Below, piece by piece: positions 53,536 to 61,738 of a DNA stretch of 64,000 bases. Position 1 is the first letter of the stretch. Every line of letters starts with the position of its first letter. The notes beneath the pieces are model-generated. The model searched no databases. It had not been told where the DNA came from and saw nothing but the letters and a program-made list of their open reading frames with translations. Position numbers and translations under genes: made by a program. This stretch comes from Niastella koreensis GR20-10 (lineage in GTDB: Bacteria > Bacteroidota > Bacteroidia > Chitinophagales > Chitinophagaceae), in NCBI RefSeq assembly GCF_000246855.1, contig NC_016609.1, positions 1 to 64,000 on the forward strand, given 5' to 3'.

Positions 53536-56500
53536 ATGAACATTCGATCGCTATTTATGGTAGGAGTATGGTTGGCGTGCATTAGCTTTTCCCGGGCTAA
53601 TATTCCATCCCCTCACAAGTATCAACAGGTTGCTTCAAAGGAGCCTGTTAAAGGAACAGTTGTTGGCGCCGACGGCAGCCCCATCGCCGGCGCAACAGTA
53701 AGATCACTTTCTTCCAAACACACCACCACCACCAACGAAAAAGGGGAGTTTTCCCTGCCCGTTGCCGATGGGGAGAAACTGGTGATTTCATTTGTTGGGT
53801 ATAAAGACCAGGAAGTAATTGTTTCCGGCGCCTCTCTGCAGGTAACCCTGGCAGTAGGTGACAGCCGGTTGAATGAGGTAGTGGTAGTAGGTTATGGCAG
53901 CCGTACAAAAGCCGACGTAACCGGTGCTTTAACACAGTTAAAAGCCGATAATATAAGACAGGGCGTTAATATTTCTGTAGATAACATGCTGCAGGGTAAA
54001 GTTGCCGGGGTGCGCATTGCGCAATCGAGCGGTGAACCCGGCGCTGGTGTAGATGTGTTCATCCGTGGTGTGGGTTCTGTGCGCAGCGGTAGTACGCCTC
54101 TTTTTGTAGTAGATGGTGTGCCCCTGAGCAACGATAACGTGAGCGCAGCAGGTACCGATGTGGGTATGGGTAGCTCTGATGCCAAGAACCCGCTGAACTT
54201 CTTAAATACAAGCGATATTGAAACCATCACCGTATTAAAAGACGCTTCCGCTGCAGCCATTTATGGCGCCAGAGGTTCAAACGGCGTGGTGCTTATTACA
54301 ACCAAACGTGGTAAAAAAGGCGATCCTTCATTAACGTATGACATGTATGTAGGTACTTCTAAAGTTATCAAAAAACTGAAACTGCTGAATGCAGATCAGT
54401 ACCGGAAAGCCATAGTTGACCCATCTTCTGACCACGGTGGCAATACCGATTGGCAGGATGCGATCATGCGCAACGGTTTTGTGCAAAACCACAACCTGTC
54501 GTTCACAAAAACTACGAATACAGGCGGCTACCTGGCATCGCTTTCTCACCTCGACCAGACCGGTATTATAAAGAACAGCGGTTTCAAAAGAACAACAGCC
54601 CGGTTGAATGCCGAGGAGTCATTCTTCGACAACAAACGGTTGACTGTTAAAATGAACCTGACTGCCAGTAATATCGACGAAACCGGTATCCCCAACGGAA
54701 GTACTGCCGGGTCAGATGGTCAGGTGCTCATGTATGCGCTGATGGCCAACCCCACCTGGAACGTGTATGATTCTGCCGGCAACTTTACCAATTTCAAAAA
54801 GGTGCAGATCTTTAACCCCCTGTACGTGTTGAGTGTATATGACGACAGAACCAATACCTTCCGCGTGTTGGGCAACATGGAAGCCACCCTGCGTTTGTTA
54901 CCAGGCTTGAACTACCGTTTCAACGTAGGTATCGATAAATCAACTTCAGAGCGTAAGACCACCATGTACCCGAACCTTACAGACCGTACACCAAAGGGTA
55001 TCTATAATCAAAACAACCTGAAATCACTGACCACTTTGCTGGAGCACTACCTTACCTACAACCTGGCTATTCAAAAACACCAGGTAGAAGTATTGGGTGG
55101 TTTTTCCTATCAGAAGTTCAATTTCTCAGGTACAGCTTTCAATGTACAGAACCTCGTAGCGCAGGGTACAGGTGTACCGCCTATGTATAACCCGGGTTAT
55201 TCCGGAACGCCCGGCGCCCCCGGTGGTTATGCGCAGGAGAATGAACTGCAGTCTTACTTCGGTCGCGTGAACTATAACTACGACAATCGTTTCCTGTTCA
55301 CCGCCTCTATTCGTGCAGACGGTTCTACCCGTTTTGGTGAAAACAACAAATATGGTTACTTCCCTTCATTTGCAGCAGGCTGGAACCTTACGCGTGAAAA
55401 GTTCCTGGAGAATGTTTCAGTAATCAATAACCTGAAACTGCGTGCCAGCTGGGGACAAACCGGTAACCAGGAAGTACCTAACAAAATTACCCAGGCCAGC
55501 TACACCCAATCTGCCAGCTCTGGTTATTACCTGGATGGCACCAACCTGGTAAATGGCGTTACCGTAAACCGTACCGCTAACCCAAATCTTAAATGGGAAC
55601 TGGTTGAACAGTACAACATAGGCACCGACTTCGAATTGTTTAAAAACAAACTGTACGGTTCAATTGAATACTATAACAAAACCACCAAAGATCCTATCCT
55701 ATATATTCCTTCAGAACCATTGAGCCCTACCTCTATGGTGTGGAAGAACGTGGGCGCCGAGATCATAAACAAGGGTGTTGAATTTACGTTGGGATCGCAG
55801 CTCATCAATACAAAAGACCTGAGCTGGACAGTTGATGTAAACGGCGCTACCCTTAAAAACACCATCAAAGACCTGCCGGTTTCCCAGTTGTTTTCTGGTA
55901 ATATCTCAGGTCCGGGACTTTCCGGTGTAAATGCCAACATCTATAAAAACGGCTATGCTGCAGGTTCATTCTTTTTAATAAAGCACCTGGGCTACGATAA
56001 AGACGGCAAGGATATTTTTGAAGATAAGAAACAGGATGGCATTATCAATGCAGACGACAGACAGATCTTCCCGGGTGCTATTCCCAAATTCAACTATGGT
56101 TTAAACAGCCAGTTACGCTATAAAACCCTGGATCTGGGCTTTTCATTCATTGGGCAAACAGGCGGTTACCTGTTTAACAACACCGCGCTTGACCTCAGCA
56201 TCAACAACCTGAAAACAGACCGCAACACGCTGAAAAAATATGTTGATAACCATGCAGACCTTGGCAACCAGGTTGTGGTGTCATCGCTGTTCCTGGAGAA
56301 ATCAGATTTCCTCCGCCTCAGCAACCTGCGTTTGGGAAATACCTTTAAGTTCAAACAAATTCCCTGGATGCAATCGCTCAACATTTATGTAAGCGCGCAA
56401 AACCTGTTTACCATCACTAAATACTCTGGCTACGATCCGTTGGTGAATACTACCAAAAATGTAGACGGTAACCAATCGCTGGGTGTTGATTATACTACCT

Positions 56501-56547
56501 ATCCCGCAATTAAAACATTCCTGTTAGGCGCAACGATCAAATTTTAA
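53536..56547 (+). CDS. SusC/RagA TonB-dependent transporter (second locus)
   Basis: 1003 aa: signal peptide (MNIRSLFMVGVWLACISFSRA), carboxypeptidase D-like domain (GTVVGADGSPIAGATVRSLS), plug with LNEVVVVGYGSRTKADVTGA and the ASAAAIYGARGSNGVVLITT segment, then barrel. Imports oligosaccharides with the SusD protein 12 bases downstream. No regulator is in this part, so control is from elsewhere. Confidence 0.95.
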   Translation: MNIRSLFMVGVWLACISFSRANIPSPHKYQQVASKEPVKGTVVGADGSPIAGATVRSLSSKHTTTTNEKGEFSLPVADGEKLVISFVGYKDQEVIVSGASLQVTLAVGDSRLNEVVVVGYGSRTKADVTGALTQLKADNIRQGVNISVDNMLQGKVAGVRIAQSSGEPGAGVDVFIRGVGSVRSGSTPLFVVDGVPLSNDNVSAAGTDVGMGSSDAKNPLNFLNTSDIETITVLKDASAAAIYGARGSNGVVLITTKRGKKGDPSLTYDMYVGTSKVIKKLKLLNADQYRKAIVDPSSDHGGNTDWQDAIMRNGFVQNHNLSFTKTTNTGGYLASLSHLDQTGIIKNSGFKRTTARLNAEESFFDNKRLTVKMNLTASNIDETGIPNGSTAGSDGQVLMYALMANPTWNVYDSAGNFTNFKKVQIFNPLYVLSVYDDRTNTFRVLGNMEATLRLLPGLNYRFNVGIDKSTSERKTTMYPNLTDRTPKGIYNQNNLKSLTTLLEHYLTYNLAIQKHQVEVLGGFSYQKFNFSGTAFNVQNLVAQGTGVPPMYNPGYSGTPGAPGGYAQENELQSYFGRVNYNYDNRFLFTASIRADGSTRFGENNKYGYFPSFAAGWNLTREKFLENVSVINNLKLRASWGQTGNQEVPNKITQASYTQSASSGYYLDGTNLVNGVTVNRTANPNLKWELVEQYNIGTDFELFKNKLYGSIEYYNKTTKDPILYIPSEPLSPTSMVWKNVGAEIINKGVEFTLGSQLINTKDLSWTVDVNGATLKNTIKDLPVSQLFSGNISGPGLSGVNANIYKNGYAAGSFFLIKHLGYDKDGKDIFEDKKQDGIINADDRQIFPGAIPKFNYGLNSQLRYKTLDLGFSFIGQTGGYLFNNTALDLSINNLKTDRNTLKKYVDNHADLGNQVVVSSLFLEKSDFLRLSNLRLGNTFKFKQIPWMQSLNIYVSAQNLFTITKYSGYDPLVNTTKNVDGNQSLGVDYTTYPAIKTFLLGATIKF

Positions 56548-56559
56548 ATCATTTGGAAT

Positions 56560-58320
56560 ATGAACAAGAAATTATTTAAATTATATACAATAGGCTGCGC
56601 ATTTATGGTAGTAGCCACAACCGGCTGTACCAAGCTGCATGAAAAAGTAATTGATGAAGTACTGGGCTCCAATGCTGCAGCTCCCGAAAATGCACTGGCT
56701 TCAGCATACTCACAAATGGACAATGGTACTTTTACAAACCATGCCCAGGCATTTGCCCTGCAGGAGTATTCAACCGATGAAGCGATATTGCCTACCCGTG
56801 GCAGCGACTGGGGCGACGGTGGTATTTACCGCGCCATTCACGAGTTTACCTGGGGGGCCGACAATTCCATGATCACCAACACCTGGAACAGCCTTAATAC
56901 CGGTATCACCCTCTCCCTCACCGCCATCAGCAGCATTAACAAATCAACTGCTGCCAACAAGGTCCAACTGCTGGCGGAAGCCAAAGCCCTGCTGGATCTG
57001 TACACTTTTCATTCGTTTGACCTGTTTGGCCAGGCGGCTTACCGCGACCCGGGTGTAGATAATGCACCACTGCAGGTTAGACAAGCTGCAACCGGCATCG
57101 ACGATCTGATCAAAGATGTAGAATCATTGATTCCTGATCTCTCCAATTCAGGCCAGAATAATACAGGCAATGGGCGTTTTACCAAACAGGCTGCTTATGC
57201 GCTGCTGGCAGAAATGTACCTGAACCGCGCGGTTTTTAAAGATCGTTATGCAGCCAGTTTCAAGTTCGATGAACAGGCGGTTGATGGCAACGGAACCGAT
57301 ATGGACAAAGTGATCAGTTATACTACCCAACTCATTGGTTCAGGAAAATATAAACTGGAAAGCAACTTCTTCCACAACTTCGATATCGAGAACGGGAACG
57401 GAACGGAGCTGATCTATGTTATAACCCAGGATGTAAACACCCTTACCGGCAGTAGTAATAATTTTGCTTACATGCCTATGGAAAGAAACCAGAAACCGTC
57501 TACTGCTAACCGGGGTACCAATGCTTCCTGCATTACACCGGAGTTTTTTCATACCTGGGATAATAACCGGGATGATCCACGCTTTCAACGCCATTATCAA
57601 TATGCCGATGGAACCTGGTTCATGAACGATGGTACCGATGTGAGCGTGCCCGCCAACAGCCTGGTAGTAGGTTCTTCCTTGTCATGGTTCCATTTTAACC
57701 GAGGTATGCAATATGGTCAGCAATATGGACCAAGCATCGTGGGTACTGACTTTGAGCACACCGCCGACGGACGGATTAAAGTAAACAAGCTGTATTGCGA
57801 GAAAGCTGCAACACAATTGATGGACTTCACCCCCGAGCTTAATTTTGATGATCCTAACCAGGGTGTATTTACCCAGGCCGAGATCAACCGGGGTGTTCGC
57901 CCTTTCAAATATGAGTTTGATCCGGAAGGTCTTAACAGCAAGAGCAATTGCGATCTGCCGGTTTATCGTTTAGGCGCTATGTATATTATGCGTGCCGAAG
58001 CGTATTTGCGCAAGAACATGACCAATGAGGCGCTGGCTGATGTGAATATACTGCGTACCAGCAGAACACGCGAAGCACTGTATGCCAACGCGCCTGGTAA
58101 AGCGCTTACATCAATTGATATGAACACGCTGTATGCTGAAACCGGTTTTGAAATGTACTGGGAAATGTACAGAAGAAAAGCGGCTATCCGCTTTGGTAAA
58201 TTCGAGGCAGCTGGTACAACCAAACCCGTGTCTCAGCCTTTCCGCCGTATTTACCCCATCCCTCAGAGCACGATGGATGCTACAAAGCTCTTTGCACAGA
58301 ACTTTGGCTATTCAAAATAA
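56560..58320 (+). CDS. SusD/RagB lipoprotein (second locus)
   Basis: 586 aa with a lipoprotein signal (VVATTGCTK, Cys about 23), the SusD TPR fold and typical blocks KALLDLYTFHSFDLFGQAAYR and YIMRAEAYLRKNMTNEALADVNILR. Binds glycan on the cell surface. It pairs with the SusC gene just upstream, and a terminator ends the operon. Confidence 0.94.
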   Translation: MNKKLFKLYTIGCAFMVVATTGCTKLHEKVIDEVLGSNAAAPENALASAYSQMDNGTFTNHAQAFALQEYSTDEAILPTRGSDWGDGGIYRAIHEFTWGADNSMITNTWNSLNTGITLSLTAISSINKSTAANKVQLLAEAKALLDLYTFHSFDLFGQAAYRDPGVDNAPLQVRQAATGIDDLIKDVESLIPDLSNSGQNNTGNGRFTKQAAYALLAEMYLNRAVFKDRYAASFKFDEQAVDGNGTDMDKVISYTTQLIGSGKYKLESNFFHNFDIENGNGTELIYVITQDVNTLTGSSNNFAYMPMERNQKPSTANRGTNASCITPEFFHTWDNNRDDPRFQRHYQYADGTWFMNDGTDVSVPANSLVVGSSLSWFHFNRGMQYGQQYGPSIVGTDFEHTADGRIKVNKLYCEKAATQLMDFTPELNFDDPNQGVFTQAEINRGVRPFKYEFDPEGLNSKSNCDLPVYRLGAMYIMRAEAYLRKNMTNEALADVNILRTSRTREALYANAPGKALTSIDMNTLYAETGFEMYWEMYRRKAAIRFGKFEAAGTTKPVSQPFRRIYPIPQSTMDATKLFAQNFGYSK

Positions 58321-58344
58321 GTACGTACGCTGATGATTACTATA

Positions 58345-58378
58345 AAGGGCTTCCCGGCACATCGGGAGGCCCTTGTTT
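58345..58378 (+). terminator. Terminator of the second susC/susD operon
   Basis: AAGGGC-t-TCCCG pairs with CGGGA-g-GCCCTT around GCACAT, followed by TGTTTTTT. The further 260 bases to the next gene show no other feature. Confidence 0.75.
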
Positions 58379-58639
58379 TTTAAAGAATAGTTTGGCATTT
58401 AACTATTTCTTTTTACTTTTAATGATCTCTCTCAGGAAATGGGGCTCGTACCAATTAATATGTAGACATTTCTCAGGTGTCGGTAAATATTGATGTAATG
58501 AGCTTTCCCTTAGTTATTTACTGTTGTTTTAATACGTAATACCCAGGTTATTCAACCGGTGTACGTGTATCGATATGCGTGTTCAAACTGCAGTCAGGGG
58601 ATTGTTTTTTTATTAATCACTATAAAACCATTGCCATTT

Positions 58640-59857
58640 ATGAAATGTAACATGCGACATGCATCAGCATTATGGGTGTTGATTGCAATGATGGGCGTAG
58701 CATTCTCCTGTCAGAAAAAAGCCATCAACGATCCGCTCACAGACAACACAAGCGTATCCCCGCAGGAAGAAACTCTTACCATCGACTCCACCATGACGCT
58801 GGCGCAGATCAACGCCGTTATTGCCTCAGCCAGCGCAGGCCAAACTGTATATGCCAGCGCAGGCACGTATAAAATAACCGGAAAAATTGTAATGAAGGCA
58901 GGCGTTTCTATTGTTAAGCTCACGGCTGTAAATCCCATCTTCAACGCCGCCTCATTAAGCAACATTCTCACCCTGAGCTTCGGGAATGAATGTGATAATA
59001 CCCTGTTCCAGGGTATTACGTTCTGGAACATTCGTATTGTTTACACCAATACAAAAAAGCCCGTCATCAGGTATTGCATTTTTGACTATGCAAAACGGGC
59101 GGCCGGCACCAACAAAACCAACAACCTGAAAGACGATTATGTAGAGTTCCTGAGTACCGACAGTTCGCTCATTCAGAATTGTGTGTTCATTCATCGCGCC
59201 AGCGATCCCGGCCGGGGTGTTTGGACGAAGGGTTCTACCAATGCCCAGATCCTGAACAATACCTTTGGAAATGGCGGCACCACCGGGTATTTTGTATGCG
59301 CCATCAACGACAACAGTAAAAGCAATACGCTGATAGATAACAATATCCTGAACCGCAACCCCACATTGAATTCAATAGATTCATTGACCGATCATGGTAT
59401 GTACGCCCATAGTTTTAACGGGTTATCCATTACCAATAATACCGTTTCAGGCTGGCCTGCCAATGGCAGCGGCGGATCGATAAAAGCACGTAACGGCGCT
59501 AACCTCACCATTGCCGGCAACACCCTGAACGATGCCGGTATACTCTTATACGAATACGTAAGCGATACGGCTAACCCATGGCTGAACTATGTTGTGGTAC
59601 AGGACAATACCATTAATATTGCGAGCCCGGTCAATGATATTTACCATGGCATAGGGTATTACCGCGACAATACTACCGATTCAGAGTATTCGATCAACAT
59701 TACCAATAACAAATTGCCCAATGGCGCGCTTAATATAACCGGCAACAACCTCAACGTGGCTAATTTCAATGCAGGGGGTGGGGGGGTGTTCAATAACGAT
59801 GTGGCGCCAGGGTACTTTATACTGAAGGCCGGCATAAACAATTCAGGAAACTATTGA
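58640..59857 (+). CDS. Right-handed beta-helix lipoprotein (possible polysaccharide lyase)
   Basis: 405 aa from ATG 58640; the frame is open back to 58559 without a signal. Lipoprotein signal ending in MMGVAFSCQKK. The rest is a parallel beta-helix: repeated NxT/NN coils such as NTLIDNNILNRN, LSITNNTVSGWP, LTIAGNTLNDAG. The start TLAQINAVIASASAGQTVYA resembles PL6-type alginate and chondroitin lyases, but I see no catalytic Lys-Arg pair. It could degrade or just bind the glycan imported by the SusC/D pair upstream. Confidence 0.8.
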   Translation: MKCNMRHASALWVLIAMMGVAFSCQKKAINDPLTDNTSVSPQEETLTIDSTMTLAQINAVIASASAGQTVYASAGTYKITGKIVMKAGVSIVKLTAVNPIFNAASLSNILTLSFGNECDNTLFQGITFWNIRIVYTNTKKPVIRYCIFDYAKRAAGTNKTNNLKDDYVEFLSTDSSLIQNCVFIHRASDPGRGVWTKGSTNAQILNNTFGNGGTTGYFVCAINDNSKSNTLIDNNILNRNPTLNSIDSLTDHGMYAHSFNGLSITNNTVSGWPANGSGGSIKARNGANLTIAGNTLNDAGILLYEYVSDTANPWLNYVVVQDNTINIASPVNDIYHGIGYYRDNTTDSEYSINITNNKLPNGALNITGNNLNVANFNAGGGGVFNNDVAPGYFILKAGINNSGNY

Positions 59858-59874
59858 TCGTTCCCTGCTTATAA

Positions 59875-59908
59875 AACCTGCCGTCATGAGAAACCGGGAC
59901 GGCAGGTT
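59875..59908 (+). terminator. Hairpin after the beta-helix gene
   Basis: Perfect 11-bp stem AACCTGCCGTC / GACGGCAGGTT, 12-base loop. No long T run follows. Confidence 0.7.
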
Positions 59909-59912
59909 CATT

Positions 59913-59946
59913 TGCACACTTATCAGCTAAAACTGCACGGTTATTG
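59913..59946 (+). promoter_or_regulatory. Second occurrence of the LytTR-like 21-bp tandem motif
   Basis: TGCACACTTATCA (59913) and TGCACGGTTATTG (59934) are 21 bp apart and share the T[AG]CACGNTTAT core with 52763-52817. A third unit at 59955 is weak. A perfect -7 element TACTTTTG lies at 59998-60005, ahead of the BACON lipoprotein start at 60031. Confidence 0.55.
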
Positions 59947-60030
59947 GCGAAAACGACGCATTGATGAGAATTGTCAGCTGTTTAAATTTCCGGATATTAC
60001 TTTTGTCCGTAAATCAACGAACCCCTTCTC

Positions 60031-61599
60031 ATGCGACCAAAGTTTTATTCGTCCTCGTTTATTTTACTCCTGTTCGTTCTTGTTTATTCCTGTAAGAAAA
60101 ACGACACGCCGGCTCCTATACCCAACATGCACGTCAGCCGTACCAATGTGGAAATCGGCAGTGATGTGAATTATACTGATACAATTGTGATTTACTCGAA
60201 TGTAGACTGGAAGATCGATCTGTCTGCCGGGGCCAGCGCCTGGTTATCGGTTGACCCGGTAAAAAAAGGAACAGGCGATAGCACGGTGGTTACCATAAAG
60301 GTGACTGCAGCCACTACCACTTCTTCACAAACCGGAACACTTACCATTACACCCGCAGCTTCGGCTGCGCAACCCATTCAGGTCAACATTTCACGAAAGA
60401 TATACAGCCTGGTATGGCAAAAATGTTATGGAGGATCTGCAGATGACTATTGTTACGAAACGGCACTGTTACCCAGCGGTTCCTTTATTACAACTGGTTA
60501 TTCGGTCAGTGTTGACGGTGACGCACTGGGAAATGCAGGCGTTTTTATGGGCTGGACATTGCGGGCGGGCAGCGATGGCAACAAGACCTGGCAAAAACAA
60601 ATGGGCGGCTATGGCTCAGTTTATCAGTCTGTGGTAGCTTCATCGGATGGGGGCTCGGTTAATGCGGGCTATGCAATGGTAGCTAACGGACCCGATGATT
60701 TTTCCATTGTCAAATTCGATGCAAATGGGAATATAGTATGGAATAAGACCTATGGCGGGTCTAACGATGATTTGGCCTATAAAATTATTGCCACTGCAGA
60801 TGGCGGATACCTGGTTTCGGGCGAAACAGAAAGCAATGATGGAGATGTTAAAAGCAATCACGGCGGTTGGGACATCTGGGTAATCAGGCTCGATGCCAAT
60901 GGAAACCTTATTTGGGAGAAAACCTTTGGAGGCGCCGGTAATGAGTATTGGGCAAAAATAGCCGCCTGTACAGATGGCGGGTATGTTTTATTGAGCACTA
61001 CCGAGAGCAATAATACAGGTGATGTTCAGTCAAATCATGGCCAGAATGATTTTTTGGTTGTAAAGATCGACGCCAGCGGGAATAAGCTATGGAGCAAAAC
61101 CTATGGCGGTGCCAGTTTTGAATATACCTCTTCCGTTATTGGCGATGCCGATGGCGGCTGTATTTTATTGGGTTATACAACCAGTACCAATGGCGACGTA
61201 ATGGGAAAGCAGGGAATAGATATGGATGCATGGGTGGTGAAACTTACCAAGGACGGTCAGATAGGCTGGCAGGCTGCGCTGGGTGGTTCTGGAAGCGATG
61301 CAGGCTTTAGCCTGGCGCGTTTACCCGATGGTCATATTGCAATAGCCGGTAACTCCGACAGTAAAGACCGCGGTATCACGGGTAATCATGGGAAATTGGA
61401 TGTTTGGGTGTTGGTATTGGACACTACCGGTAAAGTAGTTTGGCAAAAATTGTTTGGCTCGTCGGATGGTGATGGCAATTCAGATATAGCTGTAATGGCA
61501 GATGGATCGTTGCTGGTTACAAATACTGTCTTTGGAAGTGATGGAGATGTGACCGGAAGTCATGGAGGAATAGACACCTGGATCTTTAAACTCAAATAA
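60031..61599 (+). CDS. BACON-domain lipoprotein with WxKxYGG beta-propeller repeats
   Basis: 522 aa with a lipoprotein signal (MRPKFYSSSFILLLFVLVYSC). Residues about 30-115 form a BACON domain, a small immunoglobulin-like module common in Bacteroidota surface proteins. From about 125 seven-fold like repeats (WQKCYGGSADDYCYETALLP, WNKTYGGSNDDLAYKIIATA, WEKTFGGAGNEYWAKI...) build a propeller with regular SNDGDV...NHGxxDxWVxKLD signatures. It may bind a carbohydrate or protein at the surface. It is preceded by the 21-bp tandem motif. Confidence 0.82.
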   Translation: MRPKFYSSSFILLLFVLVYSCKKNDTPAPIPNMHVSRTNVEIGSDVNYTDTIVIYSNVDWKIDLSAGASAWLSVDPVKKGTGDSTVVTIKVTAATTTSSQTGTLTITPAASAAQPIQVNISRKIYSLVWQKCYGGSADDYCYETALLPSGSFITTGYSVSVDGDALGNAGVFMGWTLRAGSDGNKTWQKQMGGYGSVYQSVVASSDGGSVNAGYAMVANGPDDFSIVKFDANGNIVWNKTYGGSNDDLAYKIIATADGGYLVSGETESNDGDVKSNHGGWDIWVIRLDANGNLIWEKTFGGAGNEYWAKIAACTDGGYVLLSTTESNNTGDVQSNHGQNDFLVVKIDASGNKLWSKTYGGASFEYTSSVIGDADGGCILLGYTTSTNGDVMGKQGIDMDAWVVKLTKDGQIGWQAALGGSGSDAGFSLARLPDGHIAIAGNSDSKDRGITGNHGKLDVWVLVLDTTGKVVWQKLFGSSDGDGNSDIAVMADGSLLVTNTVFGSDGDVTGSHGGIDTWIFKLK

Positions 61600-61628
61600 A
61601 CGCTTATAACCCTTCAACCCCAATCAGT

Positions 61629-61657
61629 CCTTCCCGATAAGTCGGGAGGGGCTTTTT
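61629..61657 (+). terminator. Terminator of the repeat lipoprotein gene
   Basis: TTCCCGA / TCGGGAGGGG hairpin with loop TAAG (extended by wobble pairs), then CTTTTTATTT. Confidence 0.7.
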
Positions 61658-61659
61658 AT

Positions 61660-61679
61660 TTACGCAAACGTTAGCGTAA
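61660..61679 (+). promoter_or_regulatory. Palindrome of LacI-operator type upstream of the GH3 gene
   Basis: TTACGCAAACGTTAGCGTAA is a 20-bp near-perfect palindrome (9 of 10 pairs), with the AACGTT centre typical of LacI/GalR-family operators. A -7 element TATATTTG lies 31 bases downstream (61710-61717), ahead of the GH3 start. Confidence 0.5.
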
Positions 61680-61738
61680 CATTCTCCCAGGCAGCGAGGC
61701 CTTTGTGGCTATATTTGTCACTTGCACATTATCATAAT

